NCBI GenBank assembly: GCA_019752015.1
Contig: JAIEMQ010000026.1
Coordinates: 1 to 60,619 of the forward strand
Reading direction: 5' to 3'
From: Cyanobacteriota bacterium
Lineage (GTDB): Bacteria; Acidobacteriota; Vicinamibacteria; Vicinamibacterales; UBA2999
DNA length: 60,619 nt
The notes under the pieces were generated by a model, which made no database searches, was not told the origin of the DNA, and saw only the letters and a list, made by a program, of their open reading frames with translations. The position numbers and the translations under genes are program-made. This document shows, piece after piece, positions 25,475 to 34,113 of the stretch (its first letter is position 1; each line of letters starts with the position of its first letter).

Positions 25475-27843
25475 AAGATTTCGAGCAGCTCGGCCTCTTC
25501 TACCTCGGGCGTGAGATCGATGCTGCGAGCAAGACTCGCAGCGACGCTCCTCTTCTTTACGAGTCATCCGATCTCGTCACGCACGCTGTCATCGCCGGCA
25601 TGACCGGCAGCGGCAAGACCGGCCTCGGCATCGATCTGATCGAGGAGGCCGCGATCGACGGCATCCCGGTGATCGCGATCGATCCGAAGGGCGATCTCGG
25701 CAACCTGCTGCTCACCTTTCCGAAACTTGCAGCCGCGGATTTCGCTCCGTGGGTTGATACCGACGAAGCGCGGCGAGCGCGTCAGAGCGCCGACGCCTTC
25801 GCGGCCGCCGAAGCGGCGAAATGGTCGAAGGGGCTGGCCGAGTGGGGCCAGGACGGCGCGCGCATCGATCGCCTGCGCAGTGCCGTGGAAGTCGCGCTCT
25901 ACACCCCCGGCAGCTCATCCGGACGGCCGTTGTCGATCGTCAAATCGTTCGCGGCGCCCGATCCGGAAATCGTCAACGACGCGGATCTGCTGCAGGATCG
26001 CGTGTCGACGGCGGCGACCAGCGTCCTCACGCTCGCGGGTGTCGAAGCCAAGCCGATGCGCGGTCGCGAGCACACGTTGATCGCCACGTTGTTCAGCGAC
26101 AGCTGGCGGGCCGGCCGCGATCTCGATCTGCCGGCCCTGATCACGCAGATCCAGACACCGCCGATCCAGAAGGTCGGCGTCGTCGATCTCGAATCGTTCT
26201 TCCCCTCGAAGGAGCGCTTCGCGCTGGCGATGCAGCTCAATCAGCTGCTCGCCTCTCCGAGCTTCGGCGCGTGGCTCGAGGGCGAGCCGCTCGACGTCGA
26301 TCGACTGCTCTACAACGCGAACGGTGGTCCGCGCGTCAGCATCATCTCGATCGCGCACCTCGACGATCAGGAGCGCATGTTCTTTGTGTCGCTGCTCCTC
26401 AACGAGATCGTCGGCTGGATGCGCAGCCAGCGCGGGACGTCGAGCTTGCGCACGCTGATCTATTTCGACGAGATCTTCGGATTCCTGCCGCCGGTGGCGA
26501 ATCCGCCGTCGAAGAAACCGCTGCTCACGATCCTGAAGCAGGCACGCGCGTTTGGCGTGGGCCTGGTCGTCGCCACGCAGAACCCCGTCGATCTCGATTA
26601 CAAGGCGCTCGCGAATGCAGGCACCTGGATGCTGGGCCGCCTGCAGACTGAACGCGATAAGGCCAGGGTCCTCGACGGACTCGAAGGCGCCGCCACCGGC
26701 GCATCACTCGATCGCGCGCATATCGGTCAAATCTTGTCGGGTCTTGGAAAACGACAATTTCTCCTTCACAACGTTCACGAAAAAGAGCCGGTTGTTTTCG
26801 AAACCCGGTGGACCCTTTCGTATCTGCGTGGACCTCTTGGTCGGGACGAAATAAAGCGGCTCTCACAGGGGTCCAACAAAGGTGCGACCGAAGGTCGCAT
26901 CTCGCCGAAGCCGGCCCGAAGCGACGAAGTCGCGAGGGCCGGCGTAGGCGGACTTACCGCTCCCGTTCTTGACCCAGCAATTCAGCAACTATTCGTCCCC
27001 GGTGCCACGAGTTACGTTCCAATGCTCCTTGGCGTCGCGCGGATTGCGTATTCCGACACGAAACTCGGACTCGACGATTCAAAAACCGTCGCTGTCGTCA
27101 CGCCGATCACCGACGGCGCCGTCGCGGTTGATTGGGAACGCGCTGAGCTCGCGGACTTCACGGTCGATTACCTCTTGAAGACCGCGCCGGCCGCCGCGAC
27201 GTTTGCGGCTGTCCCCGCAGCCGCTGCGAAGCCGAAGAACTACGCGACGTGGGAAAAAGATTTCTTGCAGTGGATCGCCCAGTCGCAATCGGTCGAGCTG
27301 TTCAGGAGCTCGCGCGCGAAAGTGGTCTCGAATCCCGACGAGTCGGAGCGCGACTTCCGGATCCGGCTGCAAGGCGAAGCGCGCGAGGCTCGAGACCAGG
27401 CGGTGGCCAGGCTTCGGCAGGATTACGCGTCGAAGATCGCCAGGGAAGAAGATCAAGTCCGCAGGGCCGAGCAGGCCGTTCAAAAACAGAGCGAACAAGC
27501 TTCGGGCGCGAAAATGCAGGCCGCCGTGTCGGTCGGCGCCGCCATTCTTGGCGCCTTCATGGGCCGCAAGGTCGTCAGCGCGACCAATATTAGACGCGCC
27601 ACCACAGCCGCGCGCGGCGCCGAACGCATTGGCCGCGAGTCCGCCGATGTGACGCGAGCGTCGGAAAACCTCGACAAGGAAAAACGCGAGCTCACCGAAA
27701 TCCAGCAACGCCTGGAGGAGGACATCCAGGCGCTGACGGCGGATTGGGACCTGTCGAAAGAACCAGTCGAGCGTGTCCTAATAAAACCCAAGCGCGGCGG
27801 CGTGTCCGTGCAACTCGTGTCGCTCGTTTGGGTTCCTGCATAA
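25471..27843 (+). CDS. HerA-like / DUF853-type AAA ATPase
   Basis: 790 residues starting at GTG 25471. Walker A GMTGSGKT (43-50), AIDPKGDLGNLL, Walker B LIYFDEIFGFLPP and the sensor VVATQNPVDLDYKAL (about 365-380) define the HerA/FtsK-type translocase core. The C-terminal ~200 residues hold a coiled coil (REEDQVRRAEQAVQKQSEQA; ENLDKEKRELTEIQQRLEED) around a small Gly/Ala segment. It likely pumps DNA or remodels a complex; no NurA nuclease is next to it. Residues ~467-490 are encoded by an in-frame palindromic repeat. Confidence 0.8.
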   Translation: MKDFEQLGLFYLGREIDAASKTRSDAPLLYESSDLVTHAVIAGMTGSGKTGLGIDLIEEAAIDGIPVIAIDPKGDLGNLLLTFPKLAAADFAPWVDTDEARRARQSADAFAAAEAAKWSKGLAEWGQDGARIDRLRSAVEVALYTPGSSSGRPLSIVKSFAAPDPEIVNDADLLQDRVSTAATSVLTLAGVEAKPMRGREHTLIATLFSDSWRAGRDLDLPALITQIQTPPIQKVGVVDLESFFPSKERFALAMQLNQLLASPSFGAWLEGEPLDVDRLLYNANGGPRVSIISIAHLDDQERMFFVSLLLNEIVGWMRSQRGTSSLRTLIYFDEIFGFLPPVANPPSKKPLLTILKQARAFGVGLVVATQNPVDLDYKALANAGTWMLGRLQTERDKARVLDGLEGAATGASLDRAHIGQILSGLGKRQFLLHNVHEKEPVVFETRWTLSYLRGPLGRDEIKRLSQGSNKGATEGRISPKPARSDEVARAGVGGLTAPVLDPAIQQLFVPGATSYVPMLLGVARIAYSDTKLGLDDSKTVAVVTPITDGAVAVDWERAELADFTVDYLLKTAPAAATFAAVPAAAAKPKNYATWEKDFLQWIAQSQSVELFRSSRAKVVSNPDESERDFRIRLQGEAREARDQAVARLRQDYASKIAREEDQVRRAEQAVQKQSEQASGAKMQAAVSVGAAILGAFMGRKVVSATNIRRATTAARGAERIGRESADVTRASENLDKEKRELTEIQQRLEEDIQALTADWDLSKEPVERVLIKPKRGGVSVQLVSLVWVPA
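26880..26952. repeat. Palindromic repeat inside the HerA-like CDS
   Basis: Two nested hairpins: GGTGCGACC-GAAGGTCGCATC, then GCCGGCCCGAAGCGAC with GTCGCGAGGGCCGGC. It is read in frame as a Gly/Ser/Arg/Ala-rich linker between the ATPase core and the C-terminal region. Confidence 0.65.
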
Positions 27844-27850
27844 CGGGCTT

Positions 27851-27904
27851 GCCCTGAGCGAGACATCCTGTGAGACTCTCGAACACGATGTCGAGTCGAA
27901 TGGG
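27851..27904. repeat. Palindromic repeat at the asparaginase start
   Basis: CCCTGAGCGAG and CGAGTCGAATGGG form the arms around a ~30-nt loop. It covers the candidate starts GTG 27870, ATG 27888 and ATG 27900 of the next gene. Confidence 0.55.
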
Positions 27905-28889
27905 CCGCTGCGAAGTCGAAGCACTGCGCGGCGATGTTGTTGAATCGGTTCATCGTGTCCACGTCGCCATTGCGCACGCCGATCAGGGCCTGATCGCCAG
28001 CGCCGGCAACCCGGCCCATCACAGCTTCGTGCGCTCGTCGATCAAGATGTTCCAGGCCCTGCCTTTTGTCGAGGCCGGCGGCGTCGAGCGATTTGCGCTG
28101 ACCGGCGAAGAGCTTGCCCTTTGCGCGGCGTCACATGGCGGTGAGCCCTTCCACGTCGCAGCCGCACGATCGATCCTCGCCAAGGCCAAGGTCACCGAAG
28201 CCGCGCTCGCGTGCGGCCCGCATTTGCCGCTGCACGAGCCGACCGCCAGCGCCATGTTGTGCGCGGCCGAAACGCCGGGCCGCATCCACAACAACTGTTC
28301 GGGAAAGCATGCCGGCATGCTCGCCCACTGTGCCCAGCAGCAGTGGGTCACCAACGGCTATCACAAGCCGGCGCATCCCATGCAGCAGCGCGTCCTGACG
28401 ACGTTAACGCACTGGATGCGGATCGGTGCCGAGGAGGTATCGGTCGGCGTGGATGGATGCGGCCTGCCGACGTTCGCGATTGCGCTCGACGCCGTGGCCG
28501 AAGGCTGCGCGCGTTTCTCCGCCGCCGTGCTCTCGGGCGATCCGGCGCCGACGACCATCTTCAATGCAATGGTCGCGCACCCGGAATACGTGGCCGGCAC
28601 TGATCGTCTGGACACCGATCTGATGCGCGCCGCCGGCACGCGGCTGTTCGCGAAGGTTGGCGCCGAAGGCTTCTACTGTGCCGGCATTCCGTCGATGAAG
28701 CTCGGAGTCGCGCTGAAGGTCGAAGACGGCTCGAAGCGCGCAGCCGAGCCCGCGATCCTCGCGGTCCTGCAGAACATCGGCGCGATTGCCGCTGCCGAGC
28801 TCGACCGCCTGAAAAAATACACCCACCCCGAACTGCTCAATACCCGCAACGAAGTCGTCGGCCACGTAAGAACCTCTTTGCACCTCTAA
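27870..28889 (+). CDS. L-asparaginase (type II / AnsA-like, PF06089 family)
   Basis: 339 residues. ESVHRVHVAIA and GLIASAGNP open the fold; SSIKMFQALPF, CAASHGGEPFH and HNNCSGKHAGMLA are family signatures, the last containing the proposed nucleophile region. It hydrolyses asparagine to aspartate and ammonia. The start is unclear because the upstream palindrome contains several candidates: GTG 27870, ATG 27888 (MSSRMGRC) and ATG 27900. The conserved part begins at about EALRGDVVESVH. Length fits the family, so the C-terminus is complete despite the gene fragment that follows immediately. Confidence 0.82.
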   Translation: MRLSNTMSSRMGRCEVEALRGDVVESVHRVHVAIAHADQGLIASAGNPAHHSFVRSSIKMFQALPFVEAGGVERFALTGEELALCAASHGGEPFHVAAARSILAKAKVTEAALACGPHLPLHEPTASAMLCAAETPGRIHNNCSGKHAGMLAHCAQQQWVTNGYHKPAHPMQQRVLTTLTHWMRIGAEEVSVGVDGCGLPTFAIALDAVAEGCARFSAAVLSGDPAPTTIFNAMVAHPEYVAGTDRLDTDLMRAAGTRLFAKVGAEGFYCAGIPSMKLGVALKVEDGSKRAAEPAILAVLQNIGAIAAAELDRLKKYTHPELLNTRNEVVGHVRTSLHL

Positions 28890-29583
28890 AGTCGGCAAGC
28901 GCCTGCGCTTCCCCGCGCGCGGGCAGGCCGATCCGGCGTCGCCCTGGATGCAGATTGTCGGCGAAGTCGGGCACGTAAAGCACGACGGCCTCGACGCCGA
29001 TTCGATCGGCCAGATCGATTTCGACTACCGGCAGTCGACGCAGGACCGCGCGGTGATCGTGGCGCGAGTCACCGGCAATCCGAGCGCGGCAATGGCTTCG
29101 ATGGTATCCGCGATACGCAGCCTCGATCCCGAGCAGCCGGTCTACGACGCGCGGACGCTCAACGACGTCATGGCGCGCTCGATCAACTCACGCTGGCTGT
29201 CGATGGCGCTCGTCGGCAGCTTCGCGTCGGTTGCTGTGTTCCTGTGCTCGGTCGGCGTCTACGGCGTCATTGCCTTTGGCGTGGTGAAGCAGCGGCGCGA
29301 GTTCGGGATCCGGCTGGCCCTCGGCGCGACTCGTGGCGGCATCACCGCAGCGGTCGTTTCGCGCGGGCTGACACTTGCTGCCATCGGCATCGCAACCGGA
29401 TTCGTGCTGTCGATCGCAATGACGCGGAGCATGAGGTCGATGCTGTTTGGTGTCACCGCCGCCGACGTCGCGAGCTTCGCCATCTCGATCGTCGCGATCC
29501 TCGTCGTCGCGATGCTCGCAAGCTACCTGCCCGCTCGACGAGCAGCCGCCGTTGATCCTGCTCTGACACTGCGAGCGGAATAG
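28890..29583 (+). pseudogene. 3' fragment of an ADOP-type ABC transporter permease
   Basis: Directly after the asparaginase stop an open frame continues as VGKRLRFPARGQADPASPW, then IVGEVGHVKHDGLD, and a full C-terminal FtsX domain (VYGVIAFGVVKQRREFGIRLA; ending AVDPALTLRAE). These are the last ~230 residues of a protein family normally over 800 residues long, as in the intact copy at 34526-37123. The N-terminal four-fifths are absent, and the fragment begins exactly at the previous stop. It may still be translated from ATG 28948 but cannot be a functional permease. Confidence 0.82.
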
Positions 29584-29640
29584 CCACGCCTCAGCTTGTG
29601 TATCGAAGAGCAGTCATCTACGCTCGATCCAGGAGGGTTC

Positions 29641-30309
29641 GTGCCGAGACTGCTGTGCTTCGTCGCGTTCGTGTCGCTACTCGGTGCGTGTTCGAGTGAA
29701 CGGCGCACGACGACGACCCCGGTATCGCCGACGCCGGCGTGCACGTACGCATTGTCGAGCACCGCGCTGAATGTGGCGGGCACCGGCGGCACAGCTTCGT
29801 TCACGGTCACGGCCGGGAGCGGCTGTGCGTGGACAGTCTCCTCGAGCTCCTCGTTCGTCTCGATCACGTCATCAACGAGCCAGAGCGGCAACGGCACTGT
29901 CAATGTCACGATCTCTGAAAACACCGGCGACGCGCGCTCGGCCACGATCACCGTTGCGGGACAGAGTGTCTCGGTCAGCCAGGCCGCAGGCGATCAGTTG
30001 TATGGCAACTGGTCCGGCACGATCACCAAAGGCAACGGGTGTCCGGCGACGCTGCCGTCATCGGTGCAGTGGACCGGCACGATTCGCCGCACCGGCGGCG
30101 CAAGCTCCGAGCTCGTGATCACGATCCTCTCCGTCGGAATCGTGAATCAGGTGATTCCCTTAATCGTGAATGGCAACTCGCTGCAGTTCTTCGTGCCGAT
30201 CGACACGCTCTACACGTTCAACGCCACCCTCGCCGGCGATCGCCGCTCGCTCAGCGGCACGTTCTCGGGCGGATCGTGCAGCGGCACTTGGACGGGGGCG
30301 AGACAATAG
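29641..30309 (+). CDS. BACON-domain lipoprotein
   Basis: 222 residues. The start is GTG 29641, five bases behind a strong AGGAGG (29631-29636). The lipoprotein signal peptide ends in SLLGACSS. A Thr/Pro linker leads to a BACON-type beta domain (FTVTAGSGCAWTVSSSSSFV; SATITVAGQSVSVSQAA) that usually mediates binding to carbohydrate or protein surfaces. The last ~90 residues are another beta-rich segment (GNWSGTITKGNGCPATL) ending in SCSGTWTGA. It would be anchored in the outer or inner membrane, facing the periplasm or outside. Confidence 0.78.
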   Translation: MPRLLCFVAFVSLLGACSSERRTTTTPVSPTPACTYALSSTALNVAGTGGTASFTVTAGSGCAWTVSSSSSFVSITSSTSQSGNGTVNVTISENTGDARSATITVAGQSVSVSQAAGDQLYGNWSGTITKGNGCPATLPSSVQWTGTIRRTGGASSELVITILSVGIVNQVIPLIVNGNSLQFFVPIDTLYTFNATLAGDRRSLSGTFSGGSCSGTWTGARQ

Positions 30310-30318
30310 TGGTAATAT

Positions 30319-30332
30319 TCTTACTAGTAAGA
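30319..30332. promoter_or_regulatory. Palindromic operator of vapBC
   Basis: TCTTACTAGTAAGA is a perfect 14-bp palindrome 8 nt before the antitoxin ATG; the half-site ATTCTTAC is repeated at 30332-30339. It fits autoregulation by the VapBC complex. Confidence 0.6.
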
Positions 30333-30340
30333 TTCTTACC

Positions 30341-30592
30341 ATGCGCATCACGAGCAAGGGTCAGGTCACGATTCCCCAGGCGATTCGCGACGAACTGGGA
30401 TTGCACCCGCATACTGATGTTGAATTCGTCGTGGAGCGGGGCCGGGCGGTGCTCCGTCCGGCGCGCGGCGCCGCCCGAAACCGCGCGCGGCTGCTCGTCG
30501 ATCGGCTGAAGCAAGGTCCCAGGATGACGATGACCAGCAAGCAATTGCTGGCGCTGCTTCGCGATCCGCCCAATGAGATCGACTCTGATTGA
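30341..30592 (+). CDS. vapB: VapB-type antitoxin (AbrB/MazE fold)
   Basis: 83 residues. MRITSKGQVTIPQAIRDELG is the classic swapped-hairpin AbrB DNA-binding domain; the C-terminal half is a flexible helix (MTMTSKQLLALLRDPP) that would wrap the toxin. It neutralises the PIN toxin encoded by the next gene, which it overlaps by 20 nt, and should bind the palindrome just upstream. The start ATG 30341 is fixed by the domain; the longer open frame belongs to a shadow of the lipoprotein gene. Confidence 0.88.
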   Translation: MRITSKGQVTIPQAIRDELGLHPHTDVEFVVERGRAVLRPARGAARNRARLLVDRLKQGPRMTMTSKQLLALLRDPPNEIDSD

Positions 30593-30977
30593 CTCCAACG
30601 TCCTGATTGACCTGTTCGATGAGGCGTCCGAATGGCGTGACTGGTCCGATTCGATGTTGACGCGGTGCGCGATGGATGGCCCGTTGGTCATCAATCCGCT
30701 GGTGATGGCCGAAATCGCCGTCGGGTTCGAGTCGTTCGAAGATGTCGAACACCATCTGCCGGAGAAGTTCGTGCGGCGGGAGGCGCTGCCGTGGGAGGCG
30801 GCCTTCCTCGCCGCTCGCGCGTTCCTGCTGTATCGGCATGCGGGTGGCGAGCGCCGTTCTCCGCTGCCTGATTTTTACATCGGCGCGCATGCGGCGGTGG
30901 CCGGCCACACGCTGCTGACGCGTGATCCGCGGCGGTATCGGCACTACTTCCCGAAGCTGCGAATCCTCGCGCCGTAG
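30573..30977 (+). CDS. vapC: VapC-type PIN-domain toxin
   Basis: 134 residues. The PIN acidic residues are visible: Asp in TLIDSNVLIDLF, Glu in VMAEIAVGFE, Asp in LPDFYIGAHA and Asp in LLTRDPRRYRHYFP. They coordinate Mg2+ for RNA cleavage, usually of tRNA or rRNA. It overlaps vapB by 20 nt and starts at ATG 30573. All four catalytic positions are intact, so the module should be active. It sits 270 nt upstream of tRNA-Leu in a segment with gene fragments. Confidence 0.88.
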   Translation: MRSTLIDSNVLIDLFDEASEWRDWSDSMLTRCAMDGPLVINPLVMAEIAVGFESFEDVEHHLPEKFVRREALPWEAAFLAARAFLLYRHAGGERRSPLPDFYIGAHAAVAGHTLLTRDPRRYRHYFPKLRILAP

Positions 30978-30997
30978 CGATCGGCTGGCGGCACATC

Positions 30998-31100
30998 GTG
31001 AGCCAACTGGAACGTATCCGCGAGAGTTTCAATCGACAGGGTTTCCTGCGCACCATCGGCGCCGCGCTCGAATCGGTGGCACCCGGGGCGGTGCGAAGGC
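30998..31100 (+). pseudogene. 5' fragment of a PaaI-like thioesterase gene
   Basis: From GTG 30998 the frame reads as SQLERIRESFNRQGFLRTIG then AALESVAPGAV, which is how many PaaI-family thioesterases begin, just before their substrate-binding strand. After ~33 codons the similarity stops and the frame runs into heptamer repeat. The hot-dog core and catalytic residue are missing. It looks like the stub of a gene whose rest was deleted. This is recognition from memory; an alignment would settle it. Confidence 0.5.
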
Positions 31101-31196
31101 TCGGTATATGGCGCCAGCCGCGGGCGGCTTCTCGCGCGAATGACGACCACGATGATCAGCGTGAACGTTTAGAACGCGAACCCAACAGAACCAGAC

Positions 31197-31224
31197 CTGG
31201 AAGCTGGAACCCGGAACTCGTAAC
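31197..31224. repeat. Heptamer array CTGGAAC
   Basis: CTGGAAG, CTGGAAC, CCGGAAC, TCGTAAC in exact 7-nt phase, 27 nt before tRNA-Leu; weaker heptads extend back to about 31163. Confidence 0.6.
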
Positions 31225-31251
31225 CCCGGTTCTGATATTCTGAGTAACTCG

Positions 31252-31338
31252 GCCGGAGTGGCGGAACTGGCAGACGCGCGGGACTCAAAATCCCGTACTC
31301 GCAAGAGTGTGTGGGTTCGACCCCCTCCTCCGGCACCA
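31252..31338 (+). tRNA. tRNA-Leu (anticodon CAA)
   Basis: An 87-nt tRNA with acceptor stem GCCGGAG/CTCCGGC, discriminator A and encoded CCA. The anticodon arm GGGA-CTCAAAA-TCCC gives anticodon CAA, reading UUG. The long variable arm (TACTCGCAAGAGTG) is that of a class II tRNA and fits leucine. Confidence 0.95.
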
Positions 31339-31356
31339 GATTCGAATCGGGAAATT

Positions 31357-33255
31357 TCAGAGAGCGTCGCTAACTTTATTGCGCTTCGGCGTATGCCGCG
31401 CGGGCCATCGCACCGGCGTTGGTCGCATTTCCAAACTCTCCGGATACTGCGGCGCGATTTCGGCGATCACCGCCGCGACCGCATCGTCGATCGACTTCCC
31501 TTCGCGCTTCAACGCGCCGACTCTTGCTTGCACCGCTTGAATGAACGCGCGATCGCGAGCGATCAGGGCGGCATCGCCAAGCTGGCCGTGACTCGGGACG
31601 ACGTGGAGAGGTTTGAGAGCGGTCAGCTCGTCGAGGACGGATAACCACGTTTTGAGACTCGAGTTGTTCTGCGCCGCGAGAAAGCGCTGGCTCATCACCA
31701 CGTCGCCGGTGAACAGCACTCGATCTTCCTCGACGAACACCATCGTGTCGCCGCGCGTGTGCATCGCCGACGGTCCCCGCCAGAACAGCCGCACGTGCAC
31801 GCCGCCCAGATCGAGACGATGCTCGCGATCGAACAGGATGTCCGGCGTCGGATACGGCACTCCGCTCAGCAGCTCTTTGTTGAGAACCGATCGGCTGGCG
31901 AAGGTGTCTTGGATGCCTTTGCCCAGCTCGGTCATGTCCTGCTGCTGCATTTTCGTCATCACCAGCTTCGCGCCGGTGAACGCGCCCGCACCAAGCGAAT
32001 GCTCCGGGTGATAGTGCGTCGTCACGACGTAGACATCCGCGTTGCCGCTCACCGTCTTCATCTCGCGGACGATCGCCTCGCCGTTTCGGGGACCGAGACC
32101 GGTGTCCACCACCAGCGTGGCCGTGCTGCCGACAATGATGCCGACGTTGGGGACCAGGCCGACGTTGAAATCCGGGATCGCCCAGACGTGATCGGCGAGC
32201 TTGACAGTGGCGTTTTCGCGAATCAATGGCGGTGGTGGAGTGGCGCCGCCCGCAGGCGCCTGCGCGGTGGCGGACGCGATCGAACACTCCGCAAAGAACG
32301 GAGCGTAAGGTTCCCTCGCCTTCTCGTCCATGTGATCGAACAGATATTTCCGCGCCTCGCAGACCTGGCGCGCGTGCGCGTCGCCCTTCGCCAGCGCGGC
32401 GACGACGTCGAGCGTGCCGATCGGCTGCTCGCCGTTCGGACAGCGATAGAAGCGGCGGTTGCCGTCGGTCGTCGCGGTGACTCGAGTTGAACCGCACGAG
32501 ACGGTGACGAACGGATCGTCGACGTTCAGATCCCATGGCCGATGCGCCCGCACCGCCATGGTGCTTTCGAGAACGGTGCTCGGCTGAAAGAACCCGTGCG
32601 TGTCGGTCAGCAAGTTCGATCGCCCCGGGACGCGGGCTCCAGCCATCCACGGTGCGGGTTGATTCGGCTGGTGGCACGCCCCGCACTGATTGAGGCGGCG
32701 AAAGAACTCGCTCTCGGTCTTCGCTTCAGCGCTCGCGTTCGGGTAGAAGAGCGCGATCAAGCTGTCGGCGGCGCGGTCGTCGCTCGCATTGTCGATGCGA
32801 CGCCATTCGAAGCCGCTCAGGAGATCCGGCGATCGTCCCGCCACCGGCTGGTAGACATGGAAGAGCGTCCCGCCATCGGCGTCGATGGTGCCGCCGCGCA
32901 CATCCTCGATCCCGTTGATCGTCTGCAGCGCCTTGCGCTGGTTCCTCATCGTCTCGACACGATCGGCAATCGTGCCCGCAGGAAAACGCAGAGCGTGGCG
33001 CTTCTGATCGGCCAGCCAGTCCAGCGTGATCTTGCCGCCGTCCGGAATGCGGAGCCAGACTTTGATCAGGTTGTCGTTGCTGGTGTCCGACGGCAATCGC
33101 ACCGGCGGCACCATTTCAACGAATCCGGAGCGTCGCCAGAACGACTCGTCATTCGGGATCTCGACGGCCTTTAACCGGATGTCCTGACCGTGCGCGGGGA
33201 GCACGGCCGCCAGTAGCACCGGACACAGCCAGGGCAGCGATGTCGAGAATTTCAT
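31357..33255 (-). CDS. Secreted fusion of a c-type heme-binding region and a metallo-beta-lactamase-fold hydrolase
   Basis: 632 residues. A signal peptide (STSLPWLCPVLLAAVLPAHG) starts at ATG 33255. The N-terminal ~320 residues contain a CGACH heme c motif near residue 200 (LNQCGACHQPNQPAPWM) and no other fold I recognise. After a Pro-rich linker (GGATPPPPLI) the rest is a metallo-beta-lactamase domain with THYHPEHSLG (H-x-H-x-x-H), a GDTMVFVEEDRVLFTGDVV strand and SHGQLGD. Such N-terminal/MBL combinations are unusual; the protein should be periplasmic. A group II intron occupies its 5' leader, and the AGGA in front of its ATG lies in the intron's terminal hairpin. Confidence 0.82.
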   Translation of the reverse strand: MKFSTSLPWLCPVLLAAVLPAHGQDIRLKAVEIPNDESFWRRSGFVEMVPPVRLPSDTSNDNLIKVWLRIPDGGKITLDWLADQKRHALRFPAGTIADRVETMRNQRKALQTINGIEDVRGGTIDADGGTLFHVYQPVAGRSPDLLSGFEWRRIDNASDDRAADSLIALFYPNASAEAKTESEFFRRLNQCGACHQPNQPAPWMAGARVPGRSNLLTDTHGFFQPSTVLESTMAVRAHRPWDLNVDDPFVTVSCGSTRVTATTDGNRRFYRCPNGEQPIGTLDVVAALAKGDAHARQVCEARKYLFDHMDEKAREPYAPFFAECSIASATAQAPAGGATPPPPLIRENATVKLADHVWAIPDFNVGLVPNVGIIVGSTATLVVDTGLGPRNGEAIVREMKTVSGNADVYVVTTHYHPEHSLGAGAFTGAKLVMTKMQQQDMTELGKGIQDTFASRSVLNKELLSGVPYPTPDILFDREHRLDLGGVHVRLFWRGPSAMHTRGDTMVFVEEDRVLFTGDVVMSQRFLAAQNNSSLKTWLSVLDELTALKPLHVVPSHGQLGDAALIARDRAFIQAVQARVGALKREGKSIDDAVAAVIAEIAPQYPESLEMRPTPVRWPARHTPKRNKVSDAL

Positions 33256-34097
33256 TGGTAGATCCTGTCCTTTCACATCGAGATAGTCATCGGTGAAAGG
33301 GCAGGACCCCCTTTCAAACCGTGCATGCCGATTTCCGGCACACGGCTTACCGATGGTCTTCGAGACGTCGCATGCGCGGTACTGACGACGCCAGCGCGGA
33401 GCGCACCGCGGTCGTCACACCGCGGCCGCGCCAGCGCCGCCGGATACCGTTTGGCCGACGTCCACAGCTCGTGCGGAGGTTGTCGTGCGTTGGCGACCCG
33501 CGCGTGCGAGTCGTTGACGACTCGCGCGTGCGAGTCGGGGTGATTGGGTCCGGTCCTGCCGGCCATGCCCTTGCGCTTACCCTCGTTCCGAGCGCGACCA
33601 AAGCAGAGGCCCTTCCCTCCCACCCCGTTATTCGCCACGATGATCGACAGTACTACGGCCCCCTCGGACTCCCGCTGCGCACGACTCGATTTCGCCGGTG
33701 GCTTATACGAGTCGCGGTACCGCGACCACGGCCGCGCAGACGGGCCTCTCGTGTTCCGTTCGTCTCCCTGCACACGTGCTGCGCCCCATACCCCGCCGAG
33801 CCCTCGCGTGCGTACGCCCCCGGACCAGGGCACGCGAGACATCGCCTTCGCCGCGACATGACCGGCTCGGCGCTCGGATTGTAAATCTGACGAGGCTGCA
33901 GGCTTCACGTAAGGTTGCGGCCCGTGTGCTGGCTTCCTCCAAAGAGGCTTCTGACACCCCGCTCGGGCCGCCGCGCTCTCGCGCGCGACCTGGGGTCTGC
34001 TACTCGGCGCTCCGGCGCTTACCGAGACGGGACTTACACCCGCTGGAGACGAACAGCGTGATACCGACGATGACCGGTCGGCGTCGTCACGACGCAC
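33256..34097 (-). mobile_element. ORF-less group II intron
   Basis: On the minus strand the element starts with the consensus GTGCG at 34097. Domain I features follow: AGCGGGTGTAAGTCCCGT (around 34035) and GGGAGTCCGAGGGGGCCGTA (around 33670). Domain V is at 33316-33348: lower stem AAGCCGTG/CACGGTTT with the AGC triad, upper stem TGCCG/CGGCA, a GAAA-type loop and a TG bulge. Domain VI is the long hairpin between 33308 and 33261. Where the reverse transcriptase would lie (about 33400-33600) there is only a non-coding stretch, so the ~840-bp intron has no maturase. The 3' end is placed just before ATG 33255 but is uncertain by a few bases. Low-quality ORFs in this region are not genes. Confidence 0.78.
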
Positions 34098-34113
34098 CAT
34101 GCGCGCGATTATA
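34098..34113 (-). promoter_or_regulatory. TATAAT box and ATG at the intron's 5' exon
   Basis: On the minus strand TATAAT (34108-34113) is followed after 7 nt by ATG (34098-34100), and the intron's GTGCG begins at the next base. No good -35 is seen. It could be the original leaderless promoter and start codon of the heme/MBL gene, split by the intron. Confidence 0.4.
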
